From SIG299 sp964541485 (GTDB lineage: Bacteria; Bacillota; Clostridia; Lachnospirales; Lachnospiraceae), in assembly GCA_964541485.1 (NCBI GenBank), contig CAZIQL010000019.1:1-40060 (forward strand): a stretch of DNA of 40,060 nucleotides, written 5' to 3'. The translations under genes were made by a program, and so were the position numbers. Of the stretch, positions 9,240 to 15,570 are shown piece after piece; within the stretch, counting starts at the first letter, position 1; each line of letters opens with the position of its first letter. The notes under the pieces were generated by a model, which was not told where the DNA came from, did not search any database, and worked only from the letters and a program-made list of their open reading frames with translations.

Positions 9240-9749
9240 TTATCCAATCAGCCAGTGCTCCGGAAGACACCGCGCCGGCGAACAAAGCAGATAAATCAAA
9301 AGACAAAGCAACATAGTCAAAGCAATCATAATTCCCACACCAATCAAACCAATCACCGGCAATGACCATGCTCTTTTGTGTATTTCCATCCGGCTCGGCA
9401 AACGTTTCATCACATAAATACTTTTGCTTCCCCGGTAATAGCAGACATAATTTTCTATCAGCTCAAATACCAGGTATGCAACCACCGCCAAAAACCAACG
9501 GTGTGTGTTCCAAATCAGCACCAGGAAGGATGGCAGCATCGCACCCGCGCGCATCACTCTTCCGCTTGCCGTCCACTCATACAAATTGTTATGTGCCACA
9601 TTCCATGTAGATATAAATTGGATAAACATAGCACATGCGCACGCTCCCAGCAGAACAAAATACCACGCTCTGATCTTTGCAAGGTCTGTTCCCGGCGGCG
9701 CCAGATGCTCTGCTTTTACCCACAATTTTTCTGCTATTTTCTCCTTCAT
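9240..9749 (-). CDS. Small membrane protein of the GntR-ABC operon
   Basis: A 169-residue protein with about four hydrophobic helices (residues 29-49, 66-80, 83-103 and 131-153) and a basic loop between the last two (YYRGSKSIYVMKRLPSRMEIHKR). Its ATG overlaps the GntR stop by four bases (ATGA), so translation is coupled to the repressor. GAGG lies seven bases upstream. It could be a second permease subunit or an accessory protein for the ATPase; I cannot name a family. Confidence 0.8.
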   Translation of the reverse strand: MKEKIAEKLWVKAEHLAPPGTDLAKIRAWYFVLLGACACAMFIQFISTWNVAHNNLYEWTASGRVMRAGAMLPSFLVLIWNTHRWFLAVVAYLVFELIENYVCYYRGSKSIYVMKRLPSRMEIHKRAWSLPVIGLIGVGIMIALTMLLCLLIYLLCSPARCLPEHWLIG

Positions 9750-10135
9750 ATGCTATCCTCACTCTCCCAATACTTATCAAGCAATCCCTTCGCCTCTTCC
9801 TTGGAAAGCCCCATCATTCTAAGCTTCATGACCGCGCCCTTTGCGTCAGCCTCCAATAGTTCCGCACGTATGGTCTCCACCTTTTCCGATGTCAGCGACA
9901 TTACACTTTTACTTCCTGCCATGGACTCAATCAAGCCTTCCTCTTCCAGCATTTTGCATGCCTTCTGGACCGTGTTTGGGTTCACCCCAAGCAGCGCCGA
10001 AAGCACACGTCTGGACGGAAGCTCATCCCAGTTCTTTATTGTGCCTGCCACGATACCACGCTTAATGTACAATAAAATCTGCTGGTAAATCGGTCCGTCA
10101 TCCTGCAACTTGAAATTATCAAATGAAATCACCAT
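9746..10135 (-). CDS. GntR family transcriptional regulator, YtrA subfamily
   Basis: A 129-residue protein. Residues about 10-77 form the GntR winged helix (PIYQQILLYIKRGIVAG, then ELPSRRVLSALLGVNPNTVQKA, then LEEEGLIES). The remaining 50 residues are a short helical tail with no ligand domain; this short form defines the YtrA subfamily, which usually represses its own ABC-transporter operon. GGAG precedes the ATG at 10135. It is the first gene of a five-gene operon and sits directly behind a promoter covered by palindromes, so autorepression is very likely. By analogy with YtrA systems the inducer may be cell-envelope stress. The analogy is family knowledge; the inducer is not shown here. 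Confidence 0.93.
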   Translation of the reverse strand: MVISFDNFKLQDDGPIYQQILLYIKRGIVAGTIKNWDELPSRRVLSALLGVNPNTVQKACKMLEEEGLIESMAGSKSVMSLTSEKVETIRAELLEADAKGAVMKLRMMGLSKEEAKGLLDKYWESEDSI

Positions 10136-10163
10136 GTTCTCCGGGTTACCTCCCTTCCTTATT

Positions 10164-10189
10164 AACTGTATTACAACACTAATACAGTT
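10164..10189. promoter_or_regulatory. Perfect palindrome just downstream of the GntR operon start site (operator candidate 1)
   Basis: Arms AACTGTATTA (10164-10173) and TAATACAGTT (10180-10189) are exact inverted repeats of ten bases around a six-base spacer. It lies immediately downstream of the predicted transcription start (about 10194), where a bound repressor would block elongation. Confidence 0.75.
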
Positions 10190-10196
10190 TACTTAG

Positions 10197-10218
10197 CTGT
10201 ATTATATGCATAGTACAG
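10197..10218. promoter_or_regulatory. Imperfect palindrome over the GntR operon -10 box (operator candidate 2)
   Basis: A 22-base inverted repeat CTGTA...TACAG with extra matches inside (14 of 22 positions symmetric). It shares CTGTATTA with candidate 1 and covers the whole -10 hexamer. Confidence 0.6.
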
Positions 10219-10229
10219 TTGATTGTCAA
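10201..10229 (-). promoter_or_regulatory. Exact-consensus sigma-A promoter of the GntR-ABC operon
   Basis: On the minus strand, TTGACA (10224-10229), a spacer of exactly 17 bases (10207-10223) and TATAAT (10201-10206). All twelve positions match consensus. Transcription should begin near 10194, leaving a leader of about 58 bases before the GntR start. An unrepressed promoter this strong implies tight repression. Confidence 0.9.
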
Positions 10230-10233
10230 CTGT
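10215..10233. promoter_or_regulatory. Palindrome over the GntR operon -35 box (operator candidate 3)
   Basis: Arms ACAGTTGA (10215-10222) and TCAACTGT (10226-10233) around TTG. It encloses the -35 hexamer and shares ACAGTT with the other two candidate sites. Confidence 0.55.
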
Positions 10234-10272
10234 TTTTTCACTATCAGATGACAGAATAGCAACAAGAACTAT

Positions 10273-10362
10273 AAAACAAAGCAGGAGAGCCGTACGTTAC
10301 TTCTCACTGTTCTGCCTCTCGCAAGAGCGAAAGAACAGTGAGAAGTAACGTACGGCTCTCCT
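10273..10362 (-). terminator. Very long perfect hairpin downstream of the helicase gene
   Basis: Arms 10283-10313 and 10332-10362 are exact inverted complements over 31 bases, around an 18-base centre that itself forms CTCT/AGAG with a four-base loop. On the minus strand it starts 21 bases after the helicase stop and is followed by GCTTTGTTTTAT, so termination is the simplest role. It also insulates the GntR promoter that follows. A stem this long is well beyond what termination needs. Confidence 0.7.
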
Positions 10363-10383
10363 ATTTATTCATACCGTCTGCTG

Positions 10384-12393
10384 CTATTCTGTTACCTTAA
10401 TTAAATTGTTTTTCTTGCAAACTTCCAAATCCAGCACCTTCTCTGCCCCAAGCGCTTCGAAATACACAATCGCCCTGGACTTCTCCTGTACCACCAAAAT
10501 GCCTTTGCCATACATCCGATGCAACAGATGCGTTCCCGGTGCCATTTCCTGCGCCGGCAATGCCATCTCTCCGACAAACCGGGACAACTCTAATTCCTTT
10601 CCGTGCAGACGCACCACCGAATACACGTACAAATATTTTTTTGCCCGCGTCATTGCCACATAATACATTCTGCGCTCTTCTTCCAGCTCGTCCTCCGTCA
10701 CCGCTTTTTTGTACGGTGTCAGCCCTTCGTTCACATCCGGCAGAATTACCGTTTCGTATTCCAGGCCTTTCGAGGAATGCATGGTAGCTAACACCACACC
10801 GGCAGACCTTCTCTTATCCTGCCACTGCTTCTGCTGCTTTAACTCTTCCTTGTACTGCTCCATATAGGCAAACCACTCTTCAAACGTATCAAAGCCCCTT
10901 GCCGATTCCTGAAGCTCTGCCACTGTCTCCAAAAGCTCCTCCGGTTTCATCCGGCGGTACTGTGCATACTCCTCCAGATAAGTATCATAACCAATACCCC
11001 TGCGGATATAGTTAATTGCCGCATACGGATTTGCCTTTGCTATCATGGAAAGATCATACTCCATCCGGTCGATACGATCCACCATCCAATCCTTTTCCCG
11101 GTAAATCCATTTTAATTTGTTAAAATCCACCTCCGGCTCATTTAACACTTCTCGGGACAAATACCGGTTCGGCCGGTTCATAATCTGCAAAAATAGTCCT
11201 CTGTCTCGCTCTCCGAGCGCCATCCGGATATAAGCAATGATATTTTTTGCAATCCAGTGTTCAAACAGGTTCGGCACCACATCCCTCATCTGAAACGGAA
11301 TGTTATACGACAGCAGTTTCCCAAGCACACTCCTGGCCTGTGTGTTGGTACGGAATAAAATCGCTATGTCCTCATATGCCATTCCCTCCGCACGACATCT
11401 CCGGATGACTTCCACTATCCGTTCATTTTCCTCTTCCTGCGTCGCAAACCGCTCTGTCACCACCGGCAGTCCTGCTGCCTTGGTTGCAAGGATTTCCTTC
11501 GGGAAACGCTTTTTATTATTGGCAATCAGACGGAGGGCCGTCTGTACAATTTCCTCCTGCGAACGGTAATTATAATTAAGCAGCACCTGCTTTGTCTCCG
11601 GATAATCCTTCGGAAAATTTAACATAATCTCCGGTCTTGCTCCTCGGAACTGATAAATTGACTGGTCATCATCCCCGACAATAAACAGATTATCCTGCGG
11701 CTTTGCTAACATTCTTGTGATGTCATATTGGATACGGTTGATATCTTGAAACTCATCGATTAAAATGTACTGATACTTCTCCTGCCACATAGAAAGGATA
11801 TCCGGATGCGACCGTAACAACTCATAACAATCCAGAAGAATATCATCAAAATCAATGAGTTTCTTCTTTTTCATTGTCTCTGTATATTGTCTGTATAGCC
11901 ACCGAAACTGTTCATCCGGACAATTCATGGAATAATAGGTCCTGATGTCAATACGCTCTGATTTAATTTTGCTGATTTCACTCCGGATTCCGTCTATGAA
12001 TTCTCTCTCATCCTCTATCTCCATGTCAAGCTTATGAACAAGCTCCAAGAGTAGCTGATAACTGTCTTCCTCGCTGATAATATTAGATGCATCCATCCGG
12101 TATGCATATTTCAGAATTTTAAAGAATACGGCATGAAATGTGCCGAAATTCACGCGGCCGGGCACGTTATGTCCTTCCTGCTTCTGCAGCTGATCATAAC
12201 GCTCCTGCATCTCCTTTGCCGCCGCCTTAGTAAAAGTAATCACAAGAATACTGCCCGGAGCTACGCCATCGCTGACGAGCCTTAGCACTCTCCTTGTGAT
12301 TACGGCCGTTTTACCGGAACCGGGGCCCGCTAATACCAGCATAGGCCCCGATTTGTGTTCAATTGCTTTATATTGTGCTTCATTGAAATTCAT
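10384..12393 (-). CDS. UvrD/PcrA-type superfamily 1A DNA helicase
   Basis: A 669-residue helicase, probably 3'-5', for repair and replication-fork maintenance. It has Walker A AGPGSGKT (residues 22-29), motif Ia ITFTKAAAKEM, Walker B IDEFQD (212-217), motif III GDDDQSIYQFRGA (about 240-252), motif IV LNYNYRS, motif V TMHSSKGLEYE and motif VI YVAMTRAKKYLYV. The C-terminal 60 residues (GTHLLHRMYGKGILV...) resemble the Tudor-like RNA-polymerase-binding tail of PcrA/UvrD. It is shorter than most PcrA proteins (about 720-750 residues), so it may be a UvrD paralogue. The gene starts four bases after the chemoreceptor stop and has no recognisable ribosome site, so translation is probably coupled. 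Confidence 0.9.
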   Translation of the reverse strand: MNFNEAQYKAIEHKSGPMLVLAGPGSGKTAVITRRVLRLVSDGVAPGSILVITFTKAAAKEMQERYDQLQKQEGHNVPGRVNFGTFHAVFFKILKYAYRMDASNIISEEDSYQLLLELVHKLDMEIEDEREFIDGIRSEISKIKSERIDIRTYYSMNCPDEQFRWLYRQYTETMKKKKLIDFDDILLDCYELLRSHPDILSMWQEKYQYILIDEFQDINRIQYDITRMLAKPQDNLFIVGDDDQSIYQFRGARPEIMLNFPKDYPETKQVLLNYNYRSQEEIVQTALRLIANNKKRFPKEILATKAAGLPVVTERFATQEEENERIVEVIRRCRAEGMAYEDIAILFRTNTQARSVLGKLLSYNIPFQMRDVVPNLFEHWIAKNIIAYIRMALGERDRGLFLQIMNRPNRYLSREVLNEPEVDFNKLKWIYREKDWMVDRIDRMEYDLSMIAKANPYAAINYIRRGIGYDTYLEEYAQYRRMKPEELLETVAELQESARGFDTFEEWFAYMEQYKEELKQQKQWQDKRRSAGVVLATMHSSKGLEYETVILPDVNEGLTPYKKAVTEDELEEERRMYYVAMTRAKKYLYVYSVVRLHGKELELSRFVGEMALPAQEMAPGTHLLHRMYGKGILVVQEKSRAIVYFEALGAEKVLDLEVCKKNNLIKVTE

Positions 12394-12397
12394 ATAA

Positions 12398-13939
12398 CTA
12401 ATTTAAATACACGTCCATTCCCTGGGATGATGTCTGAATTGTTTCAAGTGCGGTACGTACTTCGGTTGCACTCTGTAAATTGCGGTTACTGAGTTCCTTT
12501 GCCTGTTCTGCACTTGCCGTAATTTCCTCTGTCGTCGCGGACAGCTGGGAAATACTTTCTACAATCTTATTATTTGCTTCATAAATACCGGAAATATCGG
12601 TATCAATTTCTTTAATGTCACTAATGAGAGCCACCATGTTCGCATCCAGCTTTTCAAAGTTTTCAGCCGCATTTACGATCATTTCATTCTGCCGTACGGT
12701 TGCCTCTGCAGAATTGCCGACTGCTGCAACGACCTCTTCTGCATTGGCATTTAACTCTGCCACAATACTTGCAATGCTCTCTGTAGAAGCCTTTGTCTGT
12801 TCTGCAAGACTTCTGATCTGGTCTGCGACTACCGCAAAACCGCGGCCCGCCTCACCTGCACGCGCACTTTCAATTGACGCATTGAGCGCAAGGAGATTGG
12901 TCTGATTGGAAATCTTCAAAATCATACCTGTGATTTCTTCTACTTCCTTTGTCTTTGCCTGCAATTTTTCCATTGCCGCATTTACCTGTACGTTTGCTGC
13001 TGCAATGCTCTCGGACTGCTGCTGTAGACCCTTCATCACGCGTGTGTTTTCCTGGATGCTTGTGTTGGATTCCTCTGCCACACCAACCATAACCTTGGAG
13101 CGCTGTACTGTGCCTTCAATGGCGCGCTGGATTTCCTGTGTCATCACATTCTGATCCTGTACATTTTCCGCCGTCATTTCTGTTGCCGAAGAAATCTCAA
13201 GCATGCTGCGCTGTACGGTTTCTGCAGATTCATGGAGTTCTAACATTACGGTGTTACTCTTTTCGGTCTCATCCTTTACCACTCTGGAGATCTCTAAAAT
13301 ATCCTTTACCATGGCATCCTGCTTCTCGCCCTGAAGTGTCATATAACCGGTAATGTCATTCAGATACATATGCGTTAACTTTCCCGCGCTGTACATACAG
13401 AAAATCACACCGAGAATTACCAGGAATACGGCAACATTATCAGCAGTTGGCTGTGACACTCCACCTTCCTGCACTTTTTGTACCACACCACTGACCACAA
13501 AAATCGCACCATATATCACAGCTAACTTTCCTAAATACTTCTTTTCAAAATAGGTCAGATTCATTGCCATGACTGCCGCCATTGTCCAATGAACAAATGT
13601 GGCATCCGTCAAAAAACAAATCAGGCAATATACAATTGCCGTACTTACTGCATTAATAGTACGATATTTCTTTCCTCCCTGCAGCACCTTAAACATGACA
13701 AGATTTACAACAAACGCAATCACTGTTGCTACTGCTGCAATAATCGGCAAATAGAACCGTTCTGTTTCATGAAACTTCAGTCTTAAAAACAGATAGATAA
13801 AAAACACCGCATATAAAACTACCGTCGAAATCAGAATCATACGGTTGGAACGCAAAAAACGCTTGTCCGCATCCCGATACTCGTACTGTTCATTTCCCGC
13901 TGTTCCTTTGTCTTTGCGTAACTTATCCAGTAACCCCAT
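12398..13939 (-). CDS. Methyl-accepting chemotaxis protein with polytopic membrane sensor, no HAMP
   Basis: A 513-residue chemoreceptor. Residues about 32-210 hold some six hydrophobic helices (ILISTVVLYAVFFIYLF, then YLPIIAAVATVIAFVV and others) instead of an extracellular ligand domain. No HAMP domain is visible between the last helix and the long coiled-coil signalling domain. The hairpin tip that binds CheA/CheW is clear (NASIESARAGEAGRGFAVVA, then IRSLAEQT). There is no C-terminal CheR-docking pentapeptide. AGGAG lies eight bases before the ATG. It is placed between gltX and the helicase, with 42 bases to gltX and 4 to the helicase. A signal through the membrane helices is inference; the organism should be motile if the receptor is used for chemotaxis. 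Confidence 0.92.
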   Translation of the reverse strand: MGLLDKLRKDKGTAGNEQYEYRDADKRFLRSNRMILISTVVLYAVFFIYLFLRLKFHETERFYLPIIAAVATVIAFVVNLVMFKVLQGGKKYRTINAVSTAIVYCLICFLTDATFVHWTMAAVMAMNLTYFEKKYLGKLAVIYGAIFVVSGVVQKVQEGGVSQPTADNVAVFLVILGVIFCMYSAGKLTHMYLNDITGYMTLQGEKQDAMVKDILEISRVVKDETEKSNTVMLELHESAETVQRSMLEISSATEMTAENVQDQNVMTQEIQRAIEGTVQRSKVMVGVAEESNTSIQENTRVMKGLQQQSESIAAANVQVNAAMEKLQAKTKEVEEITGMILKISNQTNLLALNASIESARAGEAGRGFAVVADQIRSLAEQTKASTESIASIVAELNANAEEVVAAVGNSAEATVRQNEMIVNAAENFEKLDANMVALISDIKEIDTDISGIYEANNKIVESISQLSATTEEITASAEQAKELSNRNLQSATEVRTALETIQTSSQGMDVYLN

Positions 13940-13981
13940 GTTTTATCTCTCCTTTCCTCTTTTGCAACCCCGATTTTTATA

Positions 13982-15445
13982 CTATACAGTTAACAATTCG
14001 ATTGCCTTGCGGATACGGTTTAAGGACTCCTCCTTGCCAAGGATTTCCATAATCTCGTAAGCACCGCCCGGTGTGGACTGCTTTCCGGATACCGCGGTAC
14101 GAACCGGCCACAAGCCCTGCCCGTTCTTAATGCCCTTCTTTTCGATGTATCCCATCAATACCTTTTCCACTCCTGCGATGGAATAATCGTCCAGTGCCTC
14201 TAACTCAGGAAGCAGCTCTGTAAGCACTTCAAGGGAGCTTTCCTTGGTTGTCTTCATCTTCTTGTGTACATACATTTCGGTATCATACTCCGGAAGCGCA
14301 TCAAAGAAATCGATCTTTTCTGCGATATCACAGAAGGTCTCAATACGGGTCTTTACAAGGAGTGCAATCTTGTTTAAATCAAGGTCACTCTTAACCACCT
14401 TTTTCACATAAGGAAGTGCAAGCTCTAAGTACTTGTCTTCGGCAAGCGCCTTCATATATTCGCCGTTCATCCAGCGCAGCTTGTTCATGTCAAATACGGA
14501 AGGAGACTTATTAATATGATGATAATCAAAAATCTCAACGAGCTCTTCCAAGGAGTAAATTTCGCGGTCCGTACCGGAACTCCAGCCAAGTAATACCATG
14601 AAGTTTACAATCGCTTCCGGCAAGAAGCCCTGCTCGATCAAATCTTCAAAGGAAGAGTGTCCGCTTCTCTTAGAAAGCTTCTGGTGCTCTTCATTGGTAA
14701 TCAGTGGACAGTGTACATAAACCGGCTCTTCCCATCCAAAGGCATGATAAAGTCTGGTGTACTTTGGTGTGGAAGATAAATATTCGTTACCACGTACCAC
14801 ATGGGTAATCTTCATCAGATGGTCGTCAATAACATTAGCAAAGTTATAAGTAGGATAACCATCGGACTTGATTAAAATCATGTCATCGAGTTCTTCGTTC
14901 TCTACTGTAATGGTGCCGTAAACCGCATCGGTAAATGTCGTAGTACCGGTGGTCGGCATATTCTGACGGATTACAAACGGCTCCCCTGCTGCCAGCTTTG
15001 CTTCGATTTCTTCCTTGCTTAAATGCAGGCAGTGCTTGTCATATTTTACGATTTCCTTGGACTCATCGCTCTCGGATACGGAAGTACGGAGGCTCTCTAA
15101 ACGCTCCTTCGTACAGAAGCAGTAATATGCCTCTCCCATCTCCACAAGCTTTTTTGCGTATTCCATATAAACACCGGTCTTCATACGCTCACTCTGAACG
15201 TATGGGCCGTAACCCTTGTCCTTATCCGGACCTTCGTCATATTCCATACCACAGGCTGCCATGGTGCGGTAGATAATTTCGGTAGCACCCTCTACGTAAC
15301 GCTCCTGGTCAGTATCCTCAATACGAAATACAAAATCACCGCCGTCATGCTTTGCGATTAAATACTCATAAAGTGCTGTTCGTAAATTCCCGACATGCAT
15401 ACGTCCCGTTGGGCTCGGTGCATATCTTGTTCTGATTTTTTCCAT
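13982..15445 (-). CDS. gltX: Glutamate--tRNA ligase
   Basis: A 487-residue class I aminoacyl-tRNA synthetase that charges tRNA-Glu (and, in many Firmicutes, tRNA-Gln for amidation). It opens with RYAPSPTGRMHVGNLRTAL, containing the HIGH-type motif (MHVG), followed by FRIEDTDQERY. The KMSKS-type motif is KLSKRSG in the middle. The anticodon-binding helical domain occupies the C-terminal third. Length is normal for GltX. AAGGA precedes the ATG by five bases. It has its own exact-consensus promoter with a leader of only about 45 bases, so no T-box fits. Confidence 0.97.
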   Translation of the reverse strand: MEKIRTRYAPSPTGRMHVGNLRTALYEYLIAKHDGGDFVFRIEDTDQERYVEGATEIIYRTMAACGMEYDEGPDKDKGYGPYVQSERMKTGVYMEYAKKLVEMGEAYYCFCTKERLESLRTSVSESDESKEIVKYDKHCLHLSKEEIEAKLAAGEPFVIRQNMPTTGTTTFTDAVYGTITVENEELDDMILIKSDGYPTYNFANVIDDHLMKITHVVRGNEYLSSTPKYTRLYHAFGWEEPVYVHCPLITNEEHQKLSKRSGHSSFEDLIEQGFLPEAIVNFMVLLGWSSGTDREIYSLEELVEIFDYHHINKSPSVFDMNKLRWMNGEYMKALAEDKYLELALPYVKKVVKSDLDLNKIALLVKTRIETFCDIAEKIDFFDALPEYDTEMYVHKKMKTTKESSLEVLTELLPELEALDDYSIAGVEKVLMGYIEKKGIKNGQGLWPVRTAVSGKQSTPGGAYEIMEILGKEESLNRIRKAIELLTV

Positions 15446-15496
15446 AACAATCCTTCTTTCTTTGTCTCTTTGTATTAGTTAAAGACACTCATGTAA

Positions 15497-15525
15497 ATTA
15501 TAGTATTTTCATTATTTACTGTCAA
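15497..15525 (-). promoter_or_regulatory. Exact-consensus sigma-A promoter of gltX
   Basis: Minus-strand TTGACA (15520-15525), a 17-base spacer and TATAAT (15497-15502). The predicted start is near 15490. It is the second twelve-of-twelve consensus promoter in the window. Confidence 0.9.
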
Positions 15526-15570
15526 TTGCAACTTTTTATCCCCTTTGGTAACTTTGGAATCTCCTGTCAG

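Noticed and set aside
10283..10362. Insertion sequence ends or CRISPR-like repeat
   Set aside because: There is no transposase, no target duplication and only one repeat pair with an 18-base centre.
15446..15496. T-box riboswitch upstream of gltX
   Set aside because: The promoter is exact and leaves a leader of only about 45 bases, without a specifier loop or antiterminator.
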